A DNA stretch of 64,000 bases from Parafrankia discariae (GTDB lineage: Bacteria; Actinomycetota; Actinomycetes; Frankiales; Frankiaceae), in the NCBI RefSeq assembly GCF_000373365.1, contig NZ_KB891102.1:79632-143631 (forward strand), in the 5' to 3' direction. The position numbers and the translations under genes are program-made. Positions 28,169 to 36,330 of this stretch are shown in pieces. Below the pieces are notes generated by a model, which was given only the letters and a program-made list of their open reading frames with translations, did not search any database and was not told where the DNA came from. Every line of letters starts with the position of its first letter. The first letter of the stretch is position 1.

Positions 28169-29182
28169 GTGGTGAGTCGCGCCACGTTCTGCCAGGTTGT
28201 TCCCATGGTCCCCGATGACCCGATCGCCCCGGCGGCATCGCCCGCGCCGGCCACGGCCGCCGCGGCGCCGGCCCGTGTGCTGCCCGAGGTCTGGTTGTTC
28301 CTCCCCCAGATGCGGATGAGCTTCCCCCGGCTGCTGGACCGGGTGCGGGCGGCGGAGGCGGCCGGGTTCGACGGTGTCGCGTTCATGGATCACCTGGCCC
28401 CGCCCGGGCTGCCCGCCGGGGACAGCTTCGACGCGATGACGACGGCGACGGCCGCGCTGGCAGCCACCAGCCGGCTGCGGGTCGGCCACCTGGTGCTGTG
28501 CGCGTCGTTCCGCCATCCGGCGATGCTCGCCAAGGAGGCGGTCAGCCTTGACCATCTCTCCGGCGGGCGCTTCGAGCTTGGCCTGGGCTGGGGGTCCGCG
28601 CCAGCCGAACTCGAACGGTTCGGCCTGCCGGTCGAGGACAACCCGACCCGCGCCGCCCGGCTCGCCGAGTACCTGGAGGTGCTCGGCGCCCTGTTCGGCG
28701 GCGAGGAGGTGACCCACGAGGGCCGTTTCTTCACCCTGCGCGGGGCGTCGCAGCACCCGGTGCCGGTGAACGGGCGGATCCCGCTGCTGCTGGGCGGTGC
28801 CGGCCCGAAGCTGACGATGCCGCTGGTCGCCCGGCACGCCGACTGGTGGAACTGTCCGACCTACGGGCTGCGCGACCTCGCCGAGCTGCGTCCCCTCGCC
28901 GGTGGCGCGCGGCTGTCGACCCAGCACCCGGTCGGTTTCGCGGCGAGCGGGGTGGAGCTCGACGACGTCACGGCTCTCGCCCGGCGGCGTTTCGGGAACT
29001 GGGGTGGCCTGGTGGTCGGAACCCCGGACACGCTCGCCGACCACTTCGGTGAGCTGGCGGCGCTCGGCGTCGAGCGTTTCTACCTGCAGTTCACCGACTT
29101 CGCGACGCCCGCGACGATCGCGGCGTTCGCTCGCGACGTCCTGCCCGCCGTGCGCCGGACCGCGCCGACCGCCCGCGGCTGA
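28169..29182 (+). CDS. LLM-class flavin-dependent oxidoreductase
   Basis: The product has 337 residues and is a luciferase-like TIM barrel that uses FMN or F420. Typical segments are VWLFLPQMRMSFPRLLDRVR, AEAAGFDGVAFMDHL, RLRVGHLVLCASFRHPAMLAK and DHLSGGRFELGLGWG, all hallmarks of the family. The C-terminal half has the GGAGPKLTMPLVARHADWWN signature. In actinobacteria many such proteins are F420-dependent, but the substrate is not clear. Start codons GTG 28169 and ATG 28205 are both possible, neither with a strong ribosome binding site; the Ala/Pro-rich first 35 residues are not conserved. It lies 27 bases after the DUF2752 gene. Confidence 0.88.
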   Translation: MVSRATFCQVVPMVPDDPIAPAASPAPATAAAAPARVLPEVWLFLPQMRMSFPRLLDRVRAAEAAGFDGVAFMDHLAPPGLPAGDSFDAMTTATAALAATSRLRVGHLVLCASFRHPAMLAKEAVSLDHLSGGRFELGLGWGSAPAELERFGLPVEDNPTRAARLAEYLEVLGALFGGEEVTHEGRFFTLRGASQHPVPVNGRIPLLLGGAGPKLTMPLVARHADWWNCPTYGLRDLAELRPLAGGARLSTQHPVGFAASGVELDDVTALARRRFGNWGGLVVGTPDTLADHFGELAALGVERFYLQFTDFATPATIAAFARDVLPAVRRTAPTARG

Positions 29183-29192
29183 CCGCCGCCCG

Positions 29193-29379
29193 TCAGGGCT
29201 GCCGCCGGTACCGGGCCGGGCGCGGGCCGTCGACATCGCTCGAGACCACGACCAGCCGCCGCGCGCCGAACAGAGGCACCAGGATCGGCGTCATCAGCCC
29301 GCCGCCGCCCAGTCGGTCAGCCGCCGCCACGAACCCCGCGAAGCAGCCCGGCCAGTATTACCAGCGGATCAACGTCCAT
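29193..29379 (-). pseudogene. Truncated, frameshifted TSUP (TauE/SafE) permease remnant
   Basis: Reading the minus strand, ATG 29379 starts MDVDPLVILAGLL in one frame. After a one-base shift near 29340 the other frame continues CFAGFVAAADRL and then GGGGLMTPILVPLFGARRLV and VVSSDVDG. Intact actinobacterial TSUP permeases have, right after their first helix, a GLTGMGGGALMTP-type loop and then LVLLFGxxPLAAVSSDLV. The match in order and spacing is convincing, but the protein stops after about 60 residues, where a 250-residue permease should continue. I read it as the 5' stub of a lost sulfite/sulfonate-type exporter gene. The end at 29193 is a TGA in the shifted frame. Confidence 0.6.
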
Positions 29380-29617
29380 CAGATAAACGTCCAGCAGATA
29401 ACCGTTACTCGGGGCGACATCGGCCCGGGGCCCGGGTGGACACCGGTCGCGATCGAAAGAATGGCACCGAGACCGGCGAACCGGCAACCGGAAAACGCCC
29501 ACAGGAATACCTGTCATCTCCACGAAAACCCATTCGCAACAACACGGCGTCCAGTTCCACCACCGCCGACACGACCCGGAATCAGCCGTGGTCAAATCTC
29601 CACAATCTCACGGCACC

Positions 29618-29623
29618 TAGATT
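29618..29623 (+). promoter_or_regulatory. Candidate -10 box for the repeat-protein gene
   Basis: TAGATT (TANNNT) lies in a locally AT-rich stretch, giving a transcript start near 29630 and a leader of about 73 bases. The -35 region is poor. The rest of 29380-29617 holds no gene that I can support. Confidence 0.4.
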
Positions 29624-29642
29624 CTTTGTTTGGGGAGAGCGC

Positions 29643-29685
29643 CGGGTGGCGAGACCCTTTTTCGGGGGCGGGTCAGCCGCACCCG
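29643..29685 (+). promoter_or_regulatory. Candidate structured RNA leader (two-stem hairpin)
   Basis: CGGGTG (29643-29648) pairs with CACCCG (29680-29685), then GCGA faces AGCCG as an internal loop. GACCC (29653-29657) next pairs with GGGTC (29670-29674), with TTTTTCGGGGGC as apical loop. The structure ends 17 bases before the start codon, so it could control ribosome access or mRNA stability. It does not match a riboswitch class I know. Confidence 0.45.
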
Positions 29686-29702
29686 AAACCGGTAATGGGG
29701 GA

Positions 29703-30071
29703 ATGATGGGAAAGTCCGCTCCACGCAGGATCCTCGCGCTGGTCGCCACCAGCGCCGCCGCCGTGACCCTGGGCCTGGGCCCGGGTGCCGGCGCCGCACA
29801 GGCCTTCAGCGACTGGGACGACAAGGGGTGCCACCACCAGCAGCACTGGGACGACAAGGACTGGAGGAACTCGAAGGACAAGGACTGCTGGAAGAAAGAC
29901 GAATGGAAGAAAGACGAGTGGCGGAAGGACGATTGGCGAAAGGACGACAAGTGGCAGAAGGACGAGTGGCGAAAGGACGACAAGTGGCGGAAGGATGATT
30001 GGCGAAAGGACAACAGGTGGAAGAAGGACGATCGGAAGAAGGATGACTGGGACTGGGACTGGGACTGGTGA
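29703..30071 (+). CDS. Secreted Trp/Lys/Asp-repeat protein
   Basis: The product has 122 residues. Residues 1-34 form a clear signal peptide (KSAPRR, hydrophobic core, cleavage after AAQA). The mature part of about 88 residues has 16 tryptophans, almost all in W-(K/R)-K-D-(D/E) units, and a C-terminal WDWDWDW. Two Cys and the HHQQH segment lie near the front. There is no recognised domain. Alternating Trp, Lys and Asp could give a charged, aromatic, self-associating or cell-wall/metal-binding polymer; this is inference. ATG 29703 follows GGGGGA; ATG 29706 is adjacent. It has its own leader hairpin and a terminator with a T-tract, and convergent DUF456 follows, so it is an independent single-gene unit. 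Confidence 0.75.
   Translation: MMGKSAPRRILALVATSAAAVTLGLGPGAGAAQAFSDWDDKGCHHQQHWDDKDWRNSKDKDCWKKDEWKKDEWRKDDWRKDDKWQKDEWRKDDKWRKDDWRKDNRWKKDDRKKDDWDWDWDW
29889..30068 (+). repeat. Tandem repeat coding W-(K/R)-K-D-(D/E) units
   Basis: Degenerate 15- to 18-base units (such as TGGCGAAAGGACGA) follow one another from 29889 to the end of the gene. They code for about a dozen Trp-basic-Lys-Asp-acidic blocks. Base composition is much lower in GC than in the neighbouring genes because of the AAG, AAA and GAC codons. Confidence 0.8.
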
Positions 30072-30131
30072 TCGGACGGTTCGTCGACTGAACCACTTAT
30101 CCGGTCACCTCCAGACGATCATCGGACGACA

Positions 30132-30212
30132 GCGCCGGGGAATAGAGATGACTCGCGACACGCCGCTTTCCGCCATCGCGAACCACAGTTCCCCGGCGCG
30201 CTTCCCTTTTTT
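30132..30212 (+). terminator. Long-loop terminator with T-tract
   Basis: GCGCCGGGGAA (30132-30142) pairs perfectly with TTCCCCGGCGC (30189-30199). Seven bases later comes TTTTTT (30207-30212). The 46-base loop is unusually large and may itself fold. It ends the repeat-protein transcript before the convergent DUF456 gene. Confidence 0.6.
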
Positions 30213-30262
30213 CCGGTACCGGCCCCCCCACGCCGCGCGCCCGGCCCCGGATGACTACCGGC

Positions 30263-30748
30263 TCAGCTGACGAGCTCGCCGACACCCCAGGTCACGGCCA
30301 TCGCGACGGCCGCCCCGAGCTCGACGAGCAGCCCGACGCCGAAGGCGACGACGGCGGCCCAGGTGGAGGCCGCGGCCCGCCGGGCGTCGCGCAGGCGGGT
30401 GAGCTCCGCGAGGTAGATGCCCGCGAGCCCGCCGACGAGCAGGCCGAGGACCGGCACCACGAAGAAGCCGATGACGGCGCAGACCGCACCGACGATCATC
30501 GTTGAGAACGGCGCGCCGGCGGCCGACGCGGCCCGGTTCGGCAGCACGTACTTGGCGAGCGCGCCGGCGACGAACAGCACGGTCATGACCGCGAGCACCG
30601 CCCAGCGGGCAGCGCCGCCGCCGTCCGCGATCGTCCACCAGACTCCGGCGCCCCAGACGAGGAGCAGGCCGGGCAGCACCGGCACGACCACCCCGACGAC
30701 GCCGACGGCCATCACCAGCGCCACGGCGAGCAGTTCGACACCGTTCAT
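30263..30748 (-). CDS. DUF456 membrane protein
   Basis: The product has 161 residues and five hydrophobic segments. It opens with ELLAVALVMAVGVVGVVVPVLPG, the typical DUF456 start with the VPVLPG turn, and then has the glycine-zipper-like FFVVPVLGLLVGGLAGIYLAEL. The function of the family is unknown; the name reflects sequence conservation only. ATG 30748 with GGGAGG 8 bases upstream is preferred over the longer frame from 30802. It is the last gene before the secreted repeat protein, from which it is separated by a strong terminator. Confidence 0.85.
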   Translation of the reverse strand: MNGVELLAVALVMAVGVVGVVVPVLPGLLLVWGAGVWWTIADGGGAARWAVLAVMTVLFVAGALAKYVLPNRAASAAGAPFSTMIVGAVCAVIGFFVVPVLGLLVGGLAGIYLAELTRLRDARRAAASTWAAVVAFGVGLLVELGAAVAMAVTWGVGELVS

Positions 30749-30833
30749 GACGACGGCCTCCCGGTACCCGGCTGCAGGATGCCCCGCTCGCGCGGCTGGC
30801 ACGCTCCGCCCGAAAACACCCGTCCCGCCGGTG

Positions 30834-32489
30834 TCACGCGGGGGCCTCGGTGACCTGGCCGTCCGCCACGCTCAGGCGTCGGGTCACCCGCACGGCCTCG
30901 AGCAGCCGCCGATCGTGGGTGACCAGCAGCAGCGTCCCCTCGAACCCCTCGACTGCCTGTTCGAGCTGCTCGATCGCGGGCAGGTCGAGGTGGTTCGTCG
31001 GCTCGTCGAGGACCAGGCAGTTCACTCCGGCGCCCTGCAGGAGCGCGAGGGCCGCCCTGGTCCGCTCGCCGGGCGACAGGGACGACGCGGGCCTGGTCAT
31101 CTGGTCCGGGCCCAGCCCGAACTTCGCGAACAGGGTCCGGACGTCGGCCGGGGAGGCCCCGGTCGCCACCTCGGCGACCTCGGCCGCCGTCGACTCGCCG
31201 CGGAAGTGGGTGCGGGCCTGGTCGACCTCGCCGAGAAGCACCCCGGAGCCGAGCGAGTGCCGGCCGGCGGTCAGCGGCTGGCGGCCGAGCAGCGCGGCCA
31301 GCAGCGTGCTCTTCCCGCCGCCGTTACGGCCGGTGATCACGATCCGGTCCGCCCAGGCGACGGTGAGGTCGACCGGGCCGAGCCGGAATCCGGGCCGCTC
31401 GACGACGGCGCCGGCCAGCGTGGCCACCACGTCGCCGGACCGGGGGGCGGGGGCGATCGACATGCGCAGCTGCCACTCCTTGCGCGGCTCGGCCACCGCC
31501 TCGTCGCCGCGCTCCATCCGGTCGAGCTGGGTCTGCAGGGTGCGGACCCGTCCGGCGCTCTTGGTGGCGGCCTCGATCCGCGCGCCGCGCGCCGAGCGGT
31601 CCGAGTCCGGCGACCGGCGCTTCGCCCGGACGGCTCCGCGCACCGACTGCTCCCGCTGACGCTGGACCTGCTCCACCAGCCCGGCCCGCCGGTCGGCGTA
31701 ACGCTCGAAGCGCTCCCGGGCCTGGCGCCGGGCCAGGCCCCGGGCCTCCAGGTAGGCGTCCCAGCCGCCGGCGTACCGGGTGACGCCGTGCCGGTGCTGG
31801 TCGATCTCGGCGACGGCGTCGATGGACCGGTCGAGGAACTCCCGGTCGTGGCTGACCACCACCAGCGCGCCCGACATCTGCGCGACGTACCGCTCCAGTC
31901 GTTCCAGACCGTCGAAGTCCAGATCGTTGGTCGGCTCGTCGAGCAGGGTGATGTCGAAGCGGGACAGCAGGATGCTCGCGAGCGAGCCGCGCGCGGCCTG
32001 CCCGCCGGACAGCGTCGCGGTCGGGCGGTCGAGCGCCCCGGCGGGCAGCCCGAGATCGGCGACGACCTGCTCGGCGCGGACGTCCAGGTCGGCGGCGCCG
32101 ATCGCGAGCCACCGCTCCAGCGCCAGGCTGTACCCGTCGTCCGCGCCGACGACGCCGGTCGTCAGGTCCTCGGTCGCGGCGTCCAGCGCCTGCTGGGCCG
32201 CCGCGACGCCGGTGCGTCGGGCGAGGTACTCACGCAGGGTCTCGTCGTCGCGCCGGTCCGGCTCCTGGGGCAGCAGCCCGACCACGGCGGTGGGCGGCGA
32301 GAGCTCGACCCGTCCGCTGTCGAGCCGGACCAGGCCGGCCAGCGCCCGCAGCAGCGTCGACTTGCCGACGCCGTTGGGCCCGACCACACCGAGGCGATCA
32401 CCGGGGGCGACGGTCAGGGACACCCCTTCGAGGACGACGGTGCCGCCCCGCAGCACGGTCAGATCGGTGGCGACGAGAGTGGCGGACAT
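30834..32489 (-). CDS. ABC-F family ATPase (two ATP-binding domains, no membrane part)
   Basis: The product has 551 residues. The first ATPase has Walker A VVGPNGVGKSTLLRAL, signature LSGGQAARGSLA and Walker B LLDEPTNDLDFDGL. A charged linker around residues 245-325 separates it from the second ATPase, with Walker A TGRNGGGKSTLL, signature LSPGERTRAALAL and DEPTNHLDLPAI. ABC-F proteins act on the ribosome, including translation factors and antibiotic-resistance proteins; which kind this is cannot be read from sequence alone. ATG 32489 is used. Confidence 0.93.
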   Translation of the reverse strand: MSATLVATDLTVLRGGTVVLEGVSLTVAPGDRLGVVGPNGVGKSTLLRALAGLVRLDSGRVELSPPTAVVGLLPQEPDRRDDETLREYLARRTGVAAAQQALDAATEDLTTGVVGADDGYSLALERWLAIGAADLDVRAEQVVADLGLPAGALDRPTATLSGGQAARGSLASILLSRFDITLLDEPTNDLDFDGLERLERYVAQMSGALVVVSHDREFLDRSIDAVAEIDQHRHGVTRYAGGWDAYLEARGLARRQARERFERYADRRAGLVEQVQRQREQSVRGAVRAKRRSPDSDRSARGARIEAATKSAGRVRTLQTQLDRMERGDEAVAEPRKEWQLRMSIAPAPRSGDVVATLAGAVVERPGFRLGPVDLTVAWADRIVITGRNGGGKSTLLAALLGRQPLTAGRHSLGSGVLLGEVDQARTHFRGESTAAEVAEVATGASPADVRTLFAKFGLGPDQMTRPASSLSPGERTRAALALLQGAGVNCLVLDEPTNHLDLPAIEQLEQAVEGFEGTLLLVTHDRRLLEAVRVTRRLSVADGQVTEAPA

Positions 32490-32597
32490 GCGTCCAGTGT
32501 CCCTGGCCGGAAATCCGTCCCGCCCAGGCGTTCACCGCCACGCGCCGCCGGGACCAGGAACGGCCGGCCCGATGGGGTGATCCCGCCCGGACTCCAC

Positions 32598-32645
32598 CAC
32601 AAATCGCTTACTTAAAGTAGTTTCATATGTTCATTAAGTTAGCTG
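32598..32645 (+). promoter_or_regulatory. AT-rich promoter region with TACTT-A-AAGTA palindrome
   Basis: About 48 bases are strongly AT-rich in an otherwise very GC-rich window. They include the perfect inverted repeat TACTTAAAGTA (32609-32619) directly upstream of the GGDEF gene. This is probably the promoter or an operator for that gene; the factor is unknown. Confidence 0.45.
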
Positions 32646-34552
32646 GGGTCTACGATGGACCCACAATGGGTCGGACCGGCGCCAGATCACCCTTCCCGGT
32701 CGAGCTGGACGCGGGTTCAGCGCGACCGGGGGTTCGCCCACCCCCGGCACCCCCGGCATCCCCGGCGTCTCGGGGCTCCGCCGGCGGTCGGTCCGGCTTC
32801 GACCGCGCGGGCGGCATCCTCACGCCGCGGGTCCGGGCCCACGGTGCCAGGCGAGGGAGCGGCCAGGTTTTCCGCCGCGCCGCGATCGCCGCCCTCGTGG
32901 TCCTCGCCGCCACCGCGCTCGCGCTGCCGATCCTGCCCGGACGCCCCGAGCTCGTGCTCGTCCATCTCGTCGACACCGGCTGCCTGGTGCTCGGCGGAGG
33001 TGCCTGCCTGTGGGCCGGGCTGCGCGAGCGCGGCGCCGAGCGGGCGTGGCGGCTGCTGGTCGGCGCGATGGTGCTGTCCCTCGGCCTGGCGTCCGGCGCG
33101 GTCGTCCGGGACATCATCTTCAACCACAGCGGGCCGATCCCCAGACTGACCTCCGCGACCCTGCTGTACCTCGTCCCGGCGGCCGCGGGCTTCGCGGGCC
33201 TGCTGTGCGTGCCGTCCGAGCCCTACGACCTGGCTCTGCACGGACGGGGCGACGGCCGGGACCGACGATGGCTGCTGATCACCGCGCTCGACAGCCTGAT
33301 CGTCGTCGGAGCGGTGGCGCTGCTGCTCTGGACGCTCATCCTGCGTCGCGCCGCGCTCTCGCCGACGGCCTCGCCCGATCTGCCCTATTTCATGATCAGC
33401 CCACTGGTCGCCGGGCTGCTCAGCATCGTCGTCGTGCTGACGGCCGCGTTCCGCCGGCCGCGGTCACCGCACAGCCTGGCCATGCTCGGCGCCGGCATCA
33501 TCGTGTTCTCGTTCTCGTCGGCGGCGCACGCCTACGCGGCGGCCCGCGGGCGGACCGACCTCCCCCGCGTCATAGACCTCGGCTTCGCCGTCGGCGCGCT
33601 GTGCATCGCGCTGGCCGCCCTGCTCCCGCCGGCCGCGATCCCGGCGGGCGCCGAGGAGCGGGGCCGGCCGCGCCGCCACTGGTGGCACGCGGTCCTGCCC
33701 TACCTCCCGGTGCTCGTGGCCGGGACGGGGGCCCTTCTGCAGTCCGGCGCGGGGGACCTCGGCCGGCGGGCGGAGATCTGGGCGCTGCTGGCGCTGCTCG
33801 CGCTGGCCCTCGTCCGGCAGATGGTCACCATGGTGGACAACACCCGGCTGCTGACACGCGTCGAGGAGAAACAGCGGCAACTGCGCCACCAGGCCTTCCA
33901 CGATCCGCTCACCGGGCTGGCGAACCGGGCGCTGTTCGCCGAGCGGCTCACCCGGGCCCTGGCCGACCGCGAACGCCATCCACGCGGACTGGCCGTCCTG
34001 TTCTGCGACCTGGACGACTTCAAGGACGTCAACGACGTGCTCGGCCACGCGGCCGGCGACGAACTACTCAAGATCACGGCGGCTCGGCTCGCCGCGCAGG
34101 TCCGGCCCACCGACACCGTCGCCCGCTTCGGCGGTGACGAGTTCGCGATCCTGCTCGAGTCGGACGGGAACGACCCCGCGGCGGTCGGCCGGCGGCTGGC
34201 CGAAGCTGTCCGGGCCCCCGCCCGCCTGGCCCGGACGACCTACACGATCGCCGTGAGCGTCGGCCTGGTCACCGTCGGCCCGGACTCGGGACCGACCTCG
34301 GCCGAGAACCTGCTGCACCGCGCCGACCTGGCGATGTACCAGGCGAAGAGTGCGTGGAAGCGAGATCCCGCGGGCGGCCGACCGGTGTCGCGCCCGACGC
34401 TGACCACGACCCGGTGCGACGGCCCCGGCCGGCTGGGGGCACCGCCGCGCGCCTCCCCACTCGACAGGTCGCCGCCGCCCGGTGTCCCGGGAGCCGCCGC
34501 CGGACCTGTCCGACCGGGACGCGACCGCCAGAACACCCGCGGAATAGGCTGA
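32627..34552 (+). CDS. Membrane-anchored GGDEF protein (probable diguanylate cyclase)
   Basis: The product has 641 residues. A cytoplasmic, Pro-rich N-terminus precedes at least eight membrane helices between about residues 85 and 410. HQAFHDPLTGLANRALFAERL then opens the GGDEF domain, and the active site reads RFGGDEFAILL, intact for c-di-GMP synthesis. No EAL domain follows; the tail is Pro/Arg-rich. GGDEF proteins with a multi-helix membrane part usually sense an envelope signal. ATG 32627 has no clear ribosome binding site; ATG 32666 in the same frame is another choice. Confidence 0.87.
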   Translation: MFIKLAGVYDGPTMGRTGARSPFPVELDAGSARPGVRPPPAPPASPASRGSAGGRSGFDRAGGILTPRVRAHGARRGSGQVFRRAAIAALVVLAATALALPILPGRPELVLVHLVDTGCLVLGGGACLWAGLRERGAERAWRLLVGAMVLSLGLASGAVVRDIIFNHSGPIPRLTSATLLYLVPAAAGFAGLLCVPSEPYDLALHGRGDGRDRRWLLITALDSLIVVGAVALLLWTLILRRAALSPTASPDLPYFMISPLVAGLLSIVVVLTAAFRRPRSPHSLAMLGAGIIVFSFSSAAHAYAAARGRTDLPRVIDLGFAVGALCIALAALLPPAAIPAGAEERGRPRRHWWHAVLPYLPVLVAGTGALLQSGAGDLGRRAEIWALLALLALALVRQMVTMVDNTRLLTRVEEKQRQLRHQAFHDPLTGLANRALFAERLTRALADRERHPRGLAVLFCDLDDFKDVNDVLGHAAGDELLKITAARLAAQVRPTDTVARFGGDEFAILLESDGNDPAAVGRRLAEAVRAPARLARTTYTIAVSVGLVTVGPDSGPTSAENLLHRADLAMYQAKSAWKRDPAGGRPVSRPTLTTTRCDGPGRLGAPPRASPLDRSPPPGVPGAAAGPVRPGRDRQNTRGIG

Positions 34553-34764
34553 TCAGGCCCCGTATCGCCCGATCTCGGCAACTGCCGCAGCCCTGCCCCG
34601 CCGCGTCGGCGCGCATGCCGGGGCGAGCAGCGCCGGCCGAGCGGCCCGCGGGCCCGCATTTCCTCGGGGAGGCCCACACCGGTGACCAGCAGGCGGGTAG
34701 CGGCCCGCAACGGCCCAGGCTGGGACCGCGCGCGGAACCGGGGCGCACGGAACGGGGCGCCGAG

Positions 34765-36330
34765 ATGATCGTCGACCGGGACGCCGTCGCGGCGGCCCTG
34801 CCCGGCTACGCCCTCGCGGCGGAGCTCGGCCGTGGCTCGTCCGGCGTCGTGCTGGCGGCGCGGGACGACGCCCACCGCCGGGTCGCGGTGAAGATCATGC
34901 CGCTCGGCGTCGAGGAGGACGCCACCTTCGGCGTGACCGGCGTCCTGCGCCCCGCCTCGGCTGTCACGCTCGACGCCGAGTCCGAGGCGCTGCTGCTGGC
35001 CGGTCTGGACCATCCGCACCTGGTCCGCGTGTACCGCTACACCGCCCGGGCGGACCTGGCCCTGATCGTCATGGAGCTCCTCGACGGCGGCAGCCTGCGG
35101 ATGCGGGCGACCACCGGCCTCTCGCTGGAAGCCGCCTGCGCCATGGCCCTCGTCACCGCGGCCGCCCTGGAGCACGTGCACGCCCAGGGCATCCTGCACC
35201 GCGACATCAAGCCCGAGAACATCCTGTTCACGGCGGCGGGAGTGCCCAAGCTGACCGACTTCGGCATCGCCCACACACCGCTGGTGCCCCCGGGAGCGAC
35301 CGGGGCGCGCGCGCCGTGGGGCGCGGGTGCTCCGCGTGGTGCCGGGGATCCGGGCGGTGTGGGTGACGCGGGCGGCCTGGGCGGCCTGGGTGGCCCGGGT
35401 CGGCCGCCGGGCTCCGCGATCGGCACACCGCGGTACATGGCTCCCGAGCAGTTCACGCTGGCCCCGCCGAGCCCCGCGACCGACGTCTACGGGCTCGGGG
35501 TCGTGCTGTACGAACTGCTGGCCCGACGGCCGCTCTTCCACGTCCGGCCCGCGACAACCGACGGGTGGGCCCGCCACCATCTCACCGTGACACCCCGCCC
35601 GCTGGCCGGCATCCCGGAGCCCGTCGCCCGGGTCGTCGAGCAGGCCCTCGCCAAGGATCCGGGCCGCCGACCGCAGACGGCACGCGCGTTCGCGCTCAGC
35701 CTGGCCGCGGCGATGGCACGCGCCCGTGGGCCCGGCTGGCTCGACCGGGCCGGCGTCCCGACGTTCCTCGACGACGAGGTCCGGGCCTCGGCCACCGGCT
35801 CGGGAACACCGACCCGGACCACCGCGGCGAACCGGCGCCCCGACGCGACCGGAGCTGGCCACGACCGTGAGGACCACGGCCTCGAGGTCATCCTGGACAG
35901 CCCGGCACCGACCACCACCGACGACGGCCCCGGTGACCACGCCCACGCCCAGCGGACGCCGGACCAGCCCACGGCGGACCAGCCCACGGCGGCTCCGGAG
36001 GTCGGTCAGGATCGCGCCGCCGACCCGGTGGCGGCGGACGGCCCCCCGACGGTCGGCGTGGTCGACGACGACACGTCCACCGGTGCCGCCGACCCGGCCG
36101 GCACCGCCAGTGCCGGCCGCACCGCCGGTGACGCCGGCACGGTCGACACTGCCAGTGCCGCCGGCACGGTCGACACCGCCGGTGCCGCCGGTGACGTGCG
36201 CGCCGGCGATGCCCGCGGATCGGAGCCGCGCCGGCGGGCCGGCCTTCCGCCCGCCCGGGTGTGGGCCGTCGCGGCATTGACCCTGGCGCTGGCGGCGCTG
36301 CTCGCCGTCCTGATCGCGATGCCAGGTTGA
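34765..36330 (+). CDS. Ser/Thr protein kinase with Gly-rich activation-loop insert and membrane anchor
   Basis: The product has 521 residues. The kinase core has the glycine loop LGRGSSGVV, the invariant Lys in VAVKIMPL, HRDIKPENILF and TDFGIAHT. Between DFG and GTPRYMAPEQ there are about 40 inserted Gly/Ala/Pro residues, far longer than in ordinary PknB-like kinases. After residue 310 comes an acidic, Asp/Thr/Ala-rich linker with 30-base repeats, and the last residues WAVAALTLALAALLAVLIAM form a single membrane helix. No PASTA or other sensor domain follows. The start is ATG 34765, with no strong ribosome binding site. The DUF309 gene overlaps its stop by 4 bases (TTGA), so both are probably coupled. 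Confidence 0.87.
   Translation: MIVDRDAVAAALPGYALAAELGRGSSGVVLAARDDAHRRVAVKIMPLGVEEDATFGVTGVLRPASAVTLDAESEALLLAGLDHPHLVRVYRYTARADLALIVMELLDGGSLRMRATTGLSLEAACAMALVTAAALEHVHAQGILHRDIKPENILFTAAGVPKLTDFGIAHTPLVPPGATGARAPWGAGAPRGAGDPGGVGDAGGLGGLGGPGRPPGSAIGTPRYMAPEQFTLAPPSPATDVYGLGVVLYELLARRPLFHVRPATTDGWARHHLTVTPRPLAGIPEPVARVVEQALAKDPGRRPQTARAFALSLAAAMARARGPGWLDRAGVPTFLDDEVRASATGSGTPTRTTAANRRPDATGAGHDREDHGLEVILDSPAPTTTDDGPGDHAHAQRTPDQPTADQPTAAPEVGQDRAADPVAADGPPTVGVVDDDTSTGAADPAGTASAGRTAGDAGTVDTASAAGTVDTAGAAGDVRAGDARGSEPRRRAGLPPARVWAVAALTLALAALLAVLIAMPG

Noticed and set aside
29380-29702. c-di-AMP (ydaO-type) or c-di-GMP riboswitch in the leader of the repeat protein
   Set aside because: The GGGTG/CACCC stem looks similar at first, but the conserved core bases of these classes are absent.
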